DNA of 64,000 nucleotides from G963556115 sp963677015 (lineage in GTDB: Bacteria > Planctomycetota > SZUA-567). The stretch's first letter is position 1; every line of letters starts with the position of its first letter. Of this stretch, positions 45,345 to 54,431 are shown one piece after another. Made by a program: the position numbers and the translations under genes. The notes under the pieces are model-generated. The model worked only from the letters and a program-made list of their open reading frames with translations. It did no database searches and was not told the DNA's origin. The stretch is from positions 1,302,001 through 1,366,000 of the forward strand of contig OY781533.1 of NCBI GenBank assembly GCA_963677015.1, read 5' to 3'.

Positions 45345-46373
45345 ATGGAACGGTTACATAAATTTTTGGCACATTGCGGTATTGCCTCACGCAGAAAGGC
45401 AGAGGAGATAATTCTTGAAGGCCGGGTTGCTATCAATGGTGAGGTCGTGGATGAGCTTGGCGTCAAGATAGACCCCGAGAAGGATTATGTTACCGTTGAT
45501 GGGAAAACGGTACATCAGGAGCGTAAGGTTTATCTGCTGATGCATAAACCAAAGGGGTACACGACCACCGCTGAAGATGAGTATGGGCGTAAGACTGTAC
45601 TCGATCTTGTGCCTCCTGAAATTGCTGAGAGAGTGTATCCTGCCGGCCGTCTCGACCGGGATAGTGAAGGGCTTATAGTTCTCACCAATGATGGCGATCT
45701 TTCTTATTATTTGACTCATCCCAGTCAGGGAGTACGCAAAGTATATGAAGTTACCGTTATCGGCAGGGTTGAGGATAGTTCCGTTGAAGATTTGCTGAAA
45801 AATGGAGTGCGTATCGGACCGGTACTGGTCAAGCCGTCTTTCTGTAAGATAAGTCGCCGCAGTAAGGAACGTACGACTCTTAAAATCGGAGTGTCCGAAG
45901 GTGTTAACCGTGAGGTGCGGCGTCTGTTTGCGATCCTTGGACATGAGGTGAAGCGTCTGGTACGTCTGGAGGTTGGACCGTTTACACTCAAGGGTATATC
46001 CAAAGGAAAATGCCGGAAATTAACCAAACTTGAGCTTGAGCATGTCTTCGAAATGATGCGTAACCCTTCTGCGGCTAAACTTGAGGTTTTACAGAAATTA
46101 AAGAGGCGTTCGTCCGGAAATAGACCACAGGGCAAACCTGATCCGGCCAAACCGCGCCGCTATAGTGGAGTTAGCCGGATGAATAGAAAGGGAGCGGGAG
46201 CTGCTGGAAAAGGCGGTACAGATGAGCAGAGCAGACCATTCAAGGGGAAAAGACCCAAGCGGCGTGATTCTGCAACGGTCTCGGCGGAAGTAAAGAAAGA
46301 TAAACCAAGAAGTAAAATGAAGAAGAAAACCGCTCCGCGACCTGCAGCCGGTAAGAAGCATCCTTTGGCTTAG
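45345..46373 (+). CDS. rluB: RsuA/RluB-family pseudouridine synthase with a long basic tail
   Basis: An S4 domain (RLHKFLAHCGIASRRKAEEII) is followed by the catalytic domain with PAGRLDRDSEGLIVLTNDG, where the Asp of GRLDRD is the nucleophile, and GVNREVRRLFAILGH. RluB-type enzymes modify U2605 of 23S rRNA; assignment to RluB over RluE/F or RsuA rests on length and neighbourhood only. The catalytic part ends near residue 245. The remaining roughly 95 residues are Lys/Arg/Pro/Gly-rich (SSGNRPQGKPDPAKPRRYSG) and probably disordered, an RNA-binding extension also seen on RluB proteins. Confidence 0.85.
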   Translation: MERLHKFLAHCGIASRRKAEEIILEGRVAINGEVVDELGVKIDPEKDYVTVDGKTVHQERKVYLLMHKPKGYTTTAEDEYGRKTVLDLVPPEIAERVYPAGRLDRDSEGLIVLTNDGDLSYYLTHPSQGVRKVYEVTVIGRVEDSSVEDLLKNGVRIGPVLVKPSFCKISRRSKERTTLKIGVSEGVNREVRRLFAILGHEVKRLVRLEVGPFTLKGISKGKCRKLTKLELEHVFEMMRNPSAAKLEVLQKLKRRSSGNRPQGKPDPAKPRRYSGVSRMNRKGAGAAGKGGTDEQSRPFKGKRPKRRDSATVSAEVKKDKPRSKMKKKTAPRPAAGKKHPLA

Positions 46374-46462
46374 TTGCTGTTTACTCTGATAATCTCTATG
46401 GTCAGTGTATAATCTGTCATGTATAGTAGGCGAGCCGAGTATAAATATTCTGATTATAAAAT

Positions 46463-46503
46463 AAAACGATTCGAAGTATGGAAGAGACTTCGAATCGTTT
46501 TTT
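46463..46503 (+). terminator. strong Rho-independent terminator after rluB
   Basis: AAAACGATTCGAAGT (46463-46477) and its exact complement (46487-46501) flank a 9-base loop, followed by T residues. Confidence 0.93.
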
Positions 46504-46963
46504 ACTGCTTCTTTTGCGGTTTGTTTTTGTGTTTGGTATTTAGTATACTGCTATTTGTGTTACGGTTAATTGTATTATATCTCAAATCTTTTGTGAAAAG
46601 TTTTTCTAGCTTTATTGTCTACATGTGTATCATATCACAGTATTTTTCTTATTCAAGAAATATTTTAAATTAAGTTTAAAAAATAGCCTTTTGGTTTAGG
46701 TATATATCTTGTTAGTTGATGTATTATTGATGTTTACATGTGTTGTTGTGTAGTTGATATTTTTTAAATAAAGTTAAAATAATAAATTTATGTTTTGGCT
46801 TTTGTGTGCTGGTGTAAATAAAAATAACTGTTTCAGGCATAACCTGATAATAATTTTTGCTGTTATAAGATTATGCTTTATCAATAGAGGAGTGGTCAGC
46901 GATTATTCCAGTTTCGTTTTCGCTGATTGGTGTTGTCTTTTTGACTGGGAAAAGTGTTGGATT
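46504..46963. other. very AT-rich intergenic region
   Basis: About 460 bases between the rluB terminator and the 3' end of dnaE. No gene, RNA or convincing repeat is seen; TCAGCGA/TCGCTGA near 46890-46925 is a weak hairpin for dnaE. Confidence 0.4.
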
Positions 46964-49900
46964 TTAGCGGCGTTGGAACCTGCGTTTTCGCCCGTTTTTG
47001 CCGTTGCCGTTCTGAGGTTGGCTCATTGGGGTATAATGCAGATTTCCTTCGCCAAGAACATTGCGCAGATCGGTTGCAAAATCTTCGGTCGGATTGATGC
47101 AATATGCAGGTGGTGTTTTAATGGTTACGGTCTTTCCACGCAAGGTGTTGACGCTGAAGTATAGCGGTATTTTTCCGTGATGAGCTGCTATGCACTCTTT
47201 GAGACTGGAAATTTCCGTATTACTGCTGTAGTTTTCAGACTGCAGGGTTATGATAGCCTTGCCGGCAAGTTCGTCAATAGCGTTCTCAATGGCGATAATT
47301 TTATCGCTGAGTATGCTGGGTTCGTCACGGCTGAGATCGAGTTTTCCCTGAATAAAGACTACTTTATCCTCTTCCAGCAGTTCTTTGTACTCTTCGAATT
47401 GGCTTGAGAATACCATTACTCTGACGCTTGCGTCCAAATCATCGAGAACTATCTGAGCATAGCGTCGTTCTTTTTTGTCCAGACGGACATTGACTGAGCT
47501 TATCATACCGCCAATTGTTACGAAAGCACCGTCATTTGCTTCTTTGAGGCGGTTTACTCTGGCATTACTGAAAACTTTTAGTGCTGTCTCATACTTTGCC
47601 AGAGGATGGCTGGAGACATACATTCCCAGAACCTCTTTTTCCATCTGCAGTTTGAGTTGTTCGTCCCATTCAGGAATGGCGGGTAGTTCGGGTTCAGCAA
47701 TATCCTCAGCTTCACCGAAAAGGTTCATCTGGCCTGAATTTCTATCTTTCTGTGCTGTTTGCCCGGCGGCAATTGCCTGCTCCAGAGCCGCAATGTACTG
47801 TGCGCGGTGTCCGCCGAGTGAGTCAAAACCGCCGGCTTTGATAATAGCTTCAATTGAGCCTTTGTTCAATTTGTGCAGATCGACACGTTCGCAGAAATCA
47901 TAGATGCTGGTGAACTCACCATTTTGCTTGCGCTCCTCTTCAAGCGATTCGACAGCCTTGTCGCCGACACCTTTGATCGCGGACAGTCCGTAGCGGATGT
48001 CTTTGTCTCTGGTAACGGTAAAATAAGCACCGGATTCATTTATATCCGGCGGCAGCAGAGCGATGCCGAGATGTTTGGCGTCATCGGTATATTGGACAAC
48101 CTTGTCGGAATTACCACGGTTGATAGTGAGCAGGGCCGCAATATACTCAACAGGATAATGCGCTTTGAGCCAGGCTGTCTGGTAGGCGATAAAGGCGTAA
48201 CAGGCAGAGTGCGACTTATTGAAACCATAGGCTGCAAACTGCTCGACCTGATCGAAGATCTGGGAGGCAATGTCTTCGCCGACGGTGTCGTGAGCCTGTT
48301 TTACAAATTTGCCTTTGTATTCATCCATGATCTCCTTGATTTTTTTACCCATCGCCCGTCGCATAAGGTCACCTTCGGAGAGGGTGAAGTGTGCCAGCTG
48401 CAGTGCCAGTGCCTGAACCTGTTCCTGATAGAGTACTTCACCGTGAGTTTCTCCGAGAATTCCCTTGAGCAAGGGGTGAAGGTAATTGGGTTCGGCCCGC
48501 TTGTGCTTACAGTCGATGTAGCGGTCAACCATACCGCAGCCAAGTGGCCCCGGGCGGTACATTGCCACACCTGCAACCAGGTCTTCAAAGCGGTCGGGAC
48601 GCATCTTGGTCAGAAGAGCCCGGAAACCATCGGATTCAAACTGGAATACGCCCTTGGAGTCACCTTTACTAAGCATCTGGAAGGTCTTTTTATCATCAAT
48701 AGGTATATTGTTGATATCTACGTCGTCGCCGGTTGAGAGTTTGATGATATCAAGTGCTTTGCGGATAAGGGTAAGGGTTTCCAGACCGAGTACGTCGACT
48801 TTGCAGAGGCCGAGAACTTCCACCTTTTTCATGTCATACTGGAAGGTGATATCATCGCCACGTTTGGCAAGAGGCCCGTAAAATTCTGCCAGTGGTCTGT
48901 CGGCTACCAGAACTCCGGCAGCGTGAATGCCGGTCTGGCGGATTACGCCATCCAGTTCGCCGCTCATATCCAGCATCTCTTTGATAATCGGATCTTTCTC
49001 GTAGACATCGGCCAGATCGGGGTTTTCCTTCATCGCATTCTGTATCGAGGTGAAACCGTTTTTGGCTTTGACTCCGTCCGGAATCATTTTGGCGATAGTA
49101 TTTACTTCATGCAAAGGGATATCCATAACCCGGCCAACATCTCTAATTGCGCTCTTGGCTGAAATTTTGCCGTAGGTGATAATCTGTGAGCAGTGATCGT
49201 GTCCGAACCGATCCTTGATAAACTGCACTACCTCAGCGCGGCGTTCAACGTCGAAATCGATATCGATATCCGGCATCTCATTACGGCCTTCATTGAGGAA
49301 TCGTTCAAAAAGCAGGTCATATTTGAGCGGATCAAGGTCGGTGATTCGCATGGCATAGGCGACAATAGAACCGGCTGCGGAACCACGCCCCGGTCCGACC
49401 GGAATGCCGCTGTCTTTGGCAAACTGCACAATTTCCGCTACCATCAGAAAGTATGAGGGAAATCCCATCTCCAGAATTACCTTGCTCTCCTTGTCGTAGC
49501 GCTGCTGTACCGCTTCAGGAAATTTGCCGTCGATACGCCCGTAGCGGTATTCCAGCCCTTTTTCACACTCTCTTCTGAAGGTTTCTTCCACGGTTTCGCC
49601 GTTTTCAGAGGTCATGACCGGAAGATGGAATTTGATGCGGTTTCCGTGTTCGTCGTTATGCAGCTCCTCAAGGTCGAAGTTGCAGCGGGCGGCAATTTTT
49701 ACCGTGTTTTCACAGGCTTCAGGATAATCTTTAAAGGTATCGAACATCTCATCCGCGCTTTTCAGATAGAAATCTTCGCTGTCCATCTTCATGCGATTTT
49801 CATCACTCAGTTTCTTGCCGGTGTTGATGCAGATCATCACATCCTGAACCTTGGCATGCTCAGGCAGAATATAGTGCACATCCGATGTGGCGACCAGCGG

Positions 49901-50506
49901 TATGCCGGTTTTTCTGGAAAGCTCAGCCATGGGCGCGATGATTTTTTTCTGCTCCGGCAGACCGTTGTCCTGCATCTCGAGGTAGAAGTTATCCGCTCCG
50001 AGAATATCTCTGTATTCTTCAGCTGCACGTTCAGCTTCAGCGAAATTGTCGTGGAGCAGGTAGCGTGAGACTTCTCCTGAGAGACATCCTGATAGGGCGA
50101 TGATACCTTCAGAGTGTTGGCGCAGAATTTCTTTATCAATACGCGGGCGGTAATAGAAACCTTCCAGATAGCCGGCGGTGCAGAGCTGAGACAGATTCAG
50201 GTAGCCCTTCATGTTCTTTGCCAGCAGAACCAGGTGGTAGGAGGCGTCCTTTACTCCATGGGACTGCTTGTCCAGACGTGATCCTGGAGCCACATAAGCT
50301 TCAAACCCAATAATTGGTTTGATCCCTTTTTTCTCGGCAGTCTTGTAAAAGTCAATACAGCCGTACATTGAACCGTGATCGGTAATGGCCAGGTTTTTAA
50401 AGCCCAGTTCCTTGGCTCGGGCAATCAGCGGTGCCACCTGACATACGCCGTCAAGGATGGAGTAATGGGTGTGCAGATGCAGATGGGTGTATTCTCTTTC
50501 AGACAT
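46964..50506 (-). CDS. dnaE: DNA polymerase III alpha subunit
   Basis: The replicative polymerase, 1180 residues. An N-terminal PHP domain (THLHLHTHYSILDGVCQV) is followed by the C-family palm with the catalytic PDIDIDFD around residue 410-417 and VGPGRGSAAGSIVAYAM. Then come helix-hairpin-helix and OB-fold regions (VNVRLDKKERRYAQIVLDDL). The fingers motif AYGFNKSHSACYAFIAYQTAWLK is intact. The last 25 residues are Gly/Asn/Arg-rich (NGNGKNGRKRRFQRR). It is read alone, leftwards, and its start lies 30 bases after the coaD stop. Confidence 0.96.
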   Translation of the reverse strand: MSEREYTHLHLHTHYSILDGVCQVAPLIARAKELGFKNLAITDHGSMYGCIDFYKTAEKKGIKPIIGFEAYVAPGSRLDKQSHGVKDASYHLVLLAKNMKGYLNLSQLCTAGYLEGFYYRPRIDKEILRQHSEGIIALSGCLSGEVSRYLLHDNFAEAERAAEEYRDILGADNFYLEMQDNGLPEQKKIIAPMAELSRKTGIPLVATSDVHYILPEHAKVQDVMICINTGKKLSDENRMKMDSEDFYLKSADEMFDTFKDYPEACENTVKIAARCNFDLEELHNDEHGNRIKFHLPVMTSENGETVEETFRRECEKGLEYRYGRIDGKFPEAVQQRYDKESKVILEMGFPSYFLMVAEIVQFAKDSGIPVGPGRGSAAGSIVAYAMRITDLDPLKYDLLFERFLNEGRNEMPDIDIDFDVERRAEVVQFIKDRFGHDHCSQIITYGKISAKSAIRDVGRVMDIPLHEVNTIAKMIPDGVKAKNGFTSIQNAMKENPDLADVYEKDPIIKEMLDMSGELDGVIRQTGIHAAGVLVADRPLAEFYGPLAKRGDDITFQYDMKKVEVLGLCKVDVLGLETLTLIRKALDIIKLSTGDDVDINNIPIDDKKTFQMLSKGDSKGVFQFESDGFRALLTKMRPDRFEDLVAGVAMYRPGPLGCGMVDRYIDCKHKRAEPNYLHPLLKGILGETHGEVLYQEQVQALALQLAHFTLSEGDLMRRAMGKKIKEIMDEYKGKFVKQAHDTVGEDIASQIFDQVEQFAAYGFNKSHSACYAFIAYQTAWLKAHYPVEYIAALLTINRGNSDKVVQYTDDAKHLGIALLPPDINESGAYFTVTRDKDIRYGLSAIKGVGDKAVESLEEERKQNGEFTSIYDFCERVDLHKLNKGSIEAIIKAGGFDSLGGHRAQYIAALEQAIAAGQTAQKDRNSGQMNLFGEAEDIAEPELPAIPEWDEQLKLQMEKEVLGMYVSSHPLAKYETALKVFSNARVNRLKEANDGAFVTIGGMISSVNVRLDKKERRYAQIVLDDLDASVRVMVFSSQFEEYKELLEEDKVVFIQGKLDLSRDEPSILSDKIIAIENAIDELAGKAIITLQSENYSSNTEISSLKECIAAHHGKIPLYFSVNTLRGKTVTIKTPPAYCINPTEDFATDLRNVLGEGNLHYTPMSQPQNGNGKNGRKRRFQRR

Positions 50507-50536
50507 TATATATGATATTCCCGGGGTAAAAGGTGA

Positions 50537-51112
50537 CTATTCGATTATTTCTCCTATAAGGCCATTCTTGCCGTGACCGGCCTGCGGCGCTTCACCGCCG
50601 CCAAGCCCGACCTTTCCGCCCTGAGGTTTGACCGGTATGCGCTCTTTGAGGGTCTTGGCTATTTCTTTGGGGACAAAGGCGGAAATATCGCCGCCGAAGG
50701 CACAGGCCTCACGTATCAGTGAAGAACTGATAAATGAATTTTCAGCACTCGCCATAACAAAAAGAGTCTCGACTCCACCCATGCGCCGGTTGGCAATTGC
50801 CAGCTGGAACTCATACTCAAAGTCCGCATAGGTTCGTATGCCGCGGAGTATCGCTTTTGCCCCTACCTGTCTGACAAAATCAACGGTCATGCACGAGAAG
50901 GTCTCTACTTTTACATTGCCGAGGTCAGCTGTAAGCTTGGAGGTCATAGCTACGCGTTCTTCATTGCTGAAGATTGATTTTTTTTCCGAGTTTATGCCGA
51001 TGCCGACAATGAGAGTGTCAAAGAGCTTGGCTCCGCGTCTGATAACATCAAGATGACCGAAGGTTATCGGGTCAAATGATCCTGGAAAAACGGCGATGTT
51101 TGGGGTGCTCAT
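50537..51112 (-). CDS. coaD: phosphopantetheine adenylyltransferase
   Basis: Penultimate step of coenzyme A synthesis. The ATG at 51112 gives IAVFPGSFDPITFGHLDVI, the nucleotidyltransferase HxGH-type motif (here FGH). RGIRTYADFEYEFQLA and FVMASAENSFISSSLIREA are diagnostic. CoaD proteins are about 160 residues; here the fold ends near residue 160 and about 30 extra Gly-rich residues follow (PVKPQGGKVGLGGGEAPQ), probably disordered. It shares a leftward unit with dnaE and has a near-consensus promoter. Confidence 0.93.
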   Translation of the reverse strand: MSTPNIAVFPGSFDPITFGHLDVIRRGAKLFDTLIVGIGINSEKKSIFSNEERVAMTSKLTADLGNVKVETFSCMTVDFVRQVGAKAILRGIRTYADFEYEFQLAIANRRMGGVETLFVMASAENSFISSSLIREACAFGGDISAFVPKEIAKTLKERIPVKPQGGKVGLGGGEAPQAGHGKNGLIGEIIE

Positions 51113-51163
51113 TTTGCTGTGTATCCTTGCTTTAATCTCTGTTGAGGAACAGTTAAACAATAA

Positions 51164-51192
51164 ATTGTATCCTGTAACCTCATGGCATTCAA
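51164..51192 (-). promoter_or_regulatory. sigma-70 promoter for coaD-dnaE
   Basis: On the minus strand TTGAAT (51192-51187) and TACAAT (51169-51164) are 17 bases apart, about 50 bases before the coaD start. Confidence 0.7.
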
Positions 51193-51245
51193 GCCGGTAA
51201 GCAATTGTAAGTATTAAAAATAGTAATGAAAATTATAAATCATCT

Positions 51246-51273
51246 TTAACAAAAAGTGTCAAGAGTGTATAAT
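51246..51273 (+). promoter_or_regulatory. sigma-70 promoter for the Cys4 protein-def-fmt unit
   Basis: TTAACA at 51246-51251 and the consensus TATAAT at 51268-51273 with a 16-base spacer. It is divergent from the coaD promoter, 50 bases away. Confidence 0.72.
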
Positions 51274-51347
51274 CGTAATACAGTCATAATTTGGTTCTCT
51301 TTTTTGCTATTCTATGGGAATAAAAAAAAAATAAAAGGGTGTAGATT

Positions 51348-51497
51348 ATGAGTTTTTTAAAAATACTGCTGCAGCGTCTTAAAGCGCTTGTTTCCAGTGA
51401 GATGCTTTGTGATACCTGCATGTATGATTATGGTGATGCCTGTACCCGGTCTGAGCGACCAAATGCTCAGGTTTGTCCGGACTATAAAAGGAAATAG
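51348..51497 (+). CDS. 49-residue Cys4 small protein
   Basis: A short gene easily missed by length filters. The ATG at 51348 has AGGG about 9 bases upstream and a strong promoter at 51246-51273. After an amphipathic basic helix (FLKILLQRLKALVS) come four Cys in the pattern CDTC, then x7-C, then x10-C (C21, C24, C32, C43), ending CPDYKRK. This looks like a small zinc- or iron-binding knuckle. It is 70 bases before def in the same direction, so probably cotranscribed. I do not know a named family. Confidence 0.75.
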   Translation: MSFLKILLQRLKALVSSEMLCDTCMYDYGDACTRSERPNAQVCPDYKRK

Positions 51498-51567
51498 TCG
51501 TTAAAATTATTATTCCTGTTATTTTATTACTTTGCTGATGTGTTTTACTTGTTTGTCGAGGGCTTGT

Positions 51568-52095
51568 ATGTTAGACATTGTATATTATCCTGATCCTATT
51601 CTGCGTAATGTTTCTAAAGAAATTAAAAAGATTACCCCTGAAATCCGCGAGCTGGTGGATGAGATGTTCGAGACGATGTATGAAAATATCGGCATCGGTC
51701 TTGCCGCACCGCAGATAGGAAAGAATATTAGACTCTTTGTAATTGATGTCAGAGATCCTGATGAACCGCAGAAACTGGTGTTTATCAATCCGGTTATTAC
51801 TGCAAAAAGCAAGGAGAAGGAGAAGGTTGAAGAGGGATGCCTGAGTCTGCCGGATATTGCCGCAAATGTAATACGTCCTGTAGAAGTAACAGTAAAGGCT
51901 CTGGATCTGGATGGTAATGAGTTTGTAATTGAGGCTGACGGTATGCTTGCAAGATGTATTCAGCATGAAAATGATCATCTTGATGGTATTGTATTTACCG
52001 ACAAGGTCTCCCTTGCCAGTAAGCTTTCGGTCAAGAGCGGGTTGCGCCGGCTGGAAGAGGATTATATGGACAGGATGAGTAAAAAGGATGCTTAA
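51568..52095 (+). CDS. def: peptide deformylase
   Basis: Removes the N-formyl group from nascent proteins. The ATG at 51568 is chosen because GAGGG lies 5 bases upstream and the usual opening (MLDIVYYPDPILRNVS) follows. All three motifs are present: GIGLAAPQIG, EEGCLSLP with the metal-binding Cys, and QHENDHLDGIVF with the two metal His and catalytic Glu. 175 residues. The stop overlaps the fmt start by one base. Confidence 0.95.
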   Translation: MLDIVYYPDPILRNVSKEIKKITPEIRELVDEMFETMYENIGIGLAAPQIGKNIRLFVIDVRDPDEPQKLVFINPVITAKSKEKEKVEEGCLSLPDIAANVIRPVEVTVKALDLDGNEFVIEADGMLARCIQHENDHLDGIVFTDKVSLASKLSVKSGLRRLEEDYMDRMSKKDA

Positions 52096-53057
52096 TGAGA
52101 CTGGTTTTTTTTGGAAGTGCTCCTATTGCTGTCTCAACTCTCAACGCTCTTATTGATAGTAAACATGAGGTCGTTGGAGTCTTTACACAGCCTGATCGCC
52201 CGGCCGGACGGGGTGGGCATATGCATTTGACTGCCGTAAAAGAGCGGGCGGTCGAGGTGGGGATACCTGTAGAGCAGCCCTCTACGCTGCGTGATGGTAC
52301 CGCAGCTGAAGCGTTGAGAAAATTTTGTCCGGATGTTGCGGTTATCGTTGCCTACGGTCATTTGATACCAAAAGATCTGCTGGTGATCCCTGAACATGGT
52401 TTTATCAATCTGCATGCATCGATACTTCCGAAATATCGCGGGGCGTCGCCTGTTCCTTATGCGATATTGAATGGTGATGAAGAGACCGGGGTCACTGTTT
52501 TTCAGTTGAATGAACGTTTTGATGAAGGCAGGATACTCGGTATTGAAACTCTTCCTATCGAGGATACTGATACCACTGCTACGGTATTGCAGAAGCTTTC
52601 TCCGATCGGAGCGGAGCTGGTCTGTAAGGTTGTCGGTGAGCTTGAGGCCGGGTGGATAGTACCGATTGAGCAGAATGAGCACGAAGCTACAATGGCTCCT
52701 AAAATGCAGAAGGATGACGGAAGACTAAACTGGTCTCTTGATGCAAAAAATATTGATCTGCATGTGCGGGCTTATCAGCCGTGGCCACGTTGTTTTACGT
52801 TTTATATATCGGGAAGAAGACTGCGCCGCCTCTGCATTCTTGAGGTTCGCCGTCATGAGCTGACTGGTGAAACTACTGTGGATAATGGTGAGATCATCTA
52901 TGCAGATGATGAGAATGGTCTTGTTGTTGGTTGCGGCGATGGGGAAGCGGTGCGTCTGATACGAGTCAAACCTGAAGGTAAGAAGGAGATGCGAGGGGTT
53001 GACTTTATGCATGGAGCCCGTCTTAAACCCGGTGATATGCTGCTGGGAATAGACTGA
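52095..53057 (+). CDS. fmt: methionyl-tRNA formyltransferase
   Basis: Formylates initiator methionyl-tRNA. The N-terminal hydrolase fold has LVFFGSAPIAVSTLNAL; the formyl-folate site is FINLHASILPKYRGASPV with catalytic Asn-His; MQKDDGRLNW begins the C-terminal OB-like domain. 320 residues, typical. Coupled to def by a TAATG overlap. Confidence 0.95.
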   Translation: MRLVFFGSAPIAVSTLNALIDSKHEVVGVFTQPDRPAGRGGHMHLTAVKERAVEVGIPVEQPSTLRDGTAAEALRKFCPDVAVIVAYGHLIPKDLLVIPEHGFINLHASILPKYRGASPVPYAILNGDEETGVTVFQLNERFDEGRILGIETLPIEDTDTTATVLQKLSPIGAELVCKVVGELEAGWIVPIEQNEHEATMAPKMQKDDGRLNWSLDAKNIDLHVRAYQPWPRCFTFYISGRRLRRLCILEVRRHELTGETTVDNGEIIYADDENGLVVGCGDGEAVRLIRVKPEGKKEMRGVDFMHGARLKPGDMLLGID

Positions 53058-53120
53058 TAACTGTACACAGCCTTGCTGTGTTTTTATTTTTAACCATTTG
53101 CTGACGATTATTTTGATTTT

Positions 53121-54272
53121 ATGCATATATATCTCTCAACCGGTGATACCTCTGCTGAACCTCATGCGCTGGGATTTATCCGGGCCTGTCAGAATTTACG
53201 TCCGGATTGCCGTTTCAGTGTAATGGGAGGGGATATTCTGCGCGAAGGCGGAATTGATATTGCGTTTGACTCCACTGAAATCAAGGTTATGGGGTTTGTT
53301 GCGATTATCAGGCATCTTCCTGCGATCAGGAAGGTATTTTATAATGTTCTGGCGTATATCGAGAGAGAAAATCCGGATTGCGTTGTGCTTGTGGATTATC
53401 CGGGATTTCATCTGCGTCTGGCCAAAGCAATAAAGAAGCGCTTCCCAAAAATGCCGATTGTCTATTACATCACACCCCAGGTATGGGCCTGGCATCAGAG
53501 TCGGGTCAAATTACTCCAGAAATATATCGATTGGGCAATGTGTATTCTTCCATTTGAAGAGGAATGGTTCAATGAGCATGGGGTCAAGGCGCAGTATGTG
53601 GGCAGCCCGGTTCTTGATGGGGTCAGAAACGTTGATTCCACGGCGCTTAAAACCAGATTGGGATTGAGAGCAAATTGTCGGGTGGTCTCAATTTTTGCCG
53701 GAAGTCGACGTAAGGAAATAGAGTATATTCTGAAACCGATGCTTGGCGCAGTAGATATTGTCAGAAAAAAATTTCCGGAAATTGAATTTGTACTGTCTGT
53801 TGCGAGAAATATGCAGCAGAATCTGGACGATACAGCCGGGGTGATTCCTGAGTATATTCACCGGATTGAAGGGCATAGTCATGAGATATTGGCAGGGAGT
53901 GATTTTGTCTTTGCTAAAAGCGGTACCACAACTCTGGAAGCGGCGCTTATCGGGACGCCGATGCTGGTGGCATACCGTGGAGACTGGTTGAGTGCTAAAC
54001 TGGCATTTTTCTTGAAACGTCTTAATAATATTGAGTTTATATCATTGCCCAATATAATTGCCGGTAAGGAGATAGTACCTGAAATGCTTCAGGATGTATG
54101 TTCTGCGCAGAATATGTCAGATTTTGCAATACGTGTTCTTGCGGAGAAAGAAGTGTCCGATAATATAAAAAAGGATTTACAAAAAGTTCGGGAGCTGGTT
54201 GGCGAGGAAGAGTCTGGAATACGGGCGGCAAGGTCTTTCTGGAATTTTATGGGTGTTGCAACCGGTGGTTAA
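53121..54272 (+). CDS. lpxB: lipid-A-disaccharide synthase
   Basis: Condenses UDP-2,3-diacylglucosamine with lipid X to form the lipid A disaccharide, a peripheral inner-membrane GT19 enzyme. LpxB features are STGDTSAEPHALGFIRA (usual GExSGD varied to TGDTSAE), VLVDYPGFHLRLAKA, YYITPQVWAWHQSR, FAGSRRKEIE, and AKSGTTTLEAAL. 383 residues. It implies an outer membrane with lipopolysaccharide. It starts 63 bases after fmt. Confidence 0.93.
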   Translation: MHIYLSTGDTSAEPHALGFIRACQNLRPDCRFSVMGGDILREGGIDIAFDSTEIKVMGFVAIIRHLPAIRKVFYNVLAYIERENPDCVVLVDYPGFHLRLAKAIKKRFPKMPIVYYITPQVWAWHQSRVKLLQKYIDWAMCILPFEEEWFNEHGVKAQYVGSPVLDGVRNVDSTALKTRLGLRANCRVVSIFAGSRRKEIEYILKPMLGAVDIVRKKFPEIEFVLSVARNMQQNLDDTAGVIPEYIHRIEGHSHEILAGSDFVFAKSGTTTLEAALIGTPMLVAYRGDWLSAKLAFFLKRLNNIEFISLPNIIAGKEIVPEMLQDVCSAQNMSDFAIRVLAEKEVSDNIKKDLQKVRELVGEEESGIRAARSFWNFMGVATGG

Positions 54273-54298
54273 AAAAAGTCATAAATGTTAAAAAGATG

Positions 54299-54326
54299 TT
54301 GAAAAAACATAGAAAGTATGTATATT
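54299..54326 (+). promoter_or_regulatory. sigma-70 promoter for the outer-membrane protein gene
   Basis: TTGAAA at 54299-54304 and TATATT at 54321-54326 with a 16-base spacer. A leader of about 100 bases precedes the start at 54432. Confidence 0.6.
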
Positions 54327-54431
54327 AACATCTGTATTCTTATTTATTTGTTGTATGAATAACTATTTTATATAAACTTTTCCGTCTGAACATTGTGGGA
54401 TATTCGGAAATAGCTATTAGGAAAATGGGGA

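Noticed and set aside
46419..46673. 84-codon ORF rich in Phe and Tyr after rluB
   Set aside because: It spans the perfect hairpin-T terminator at 46463-46503 and its hydrophobicity comes from T-rich DNA; no ribosome binding site.
47873..48736. 287-codon ORF antisense to dnaE
   Set aside because: It lies wholly within dnaE on the other strand and reflects its codon bias.
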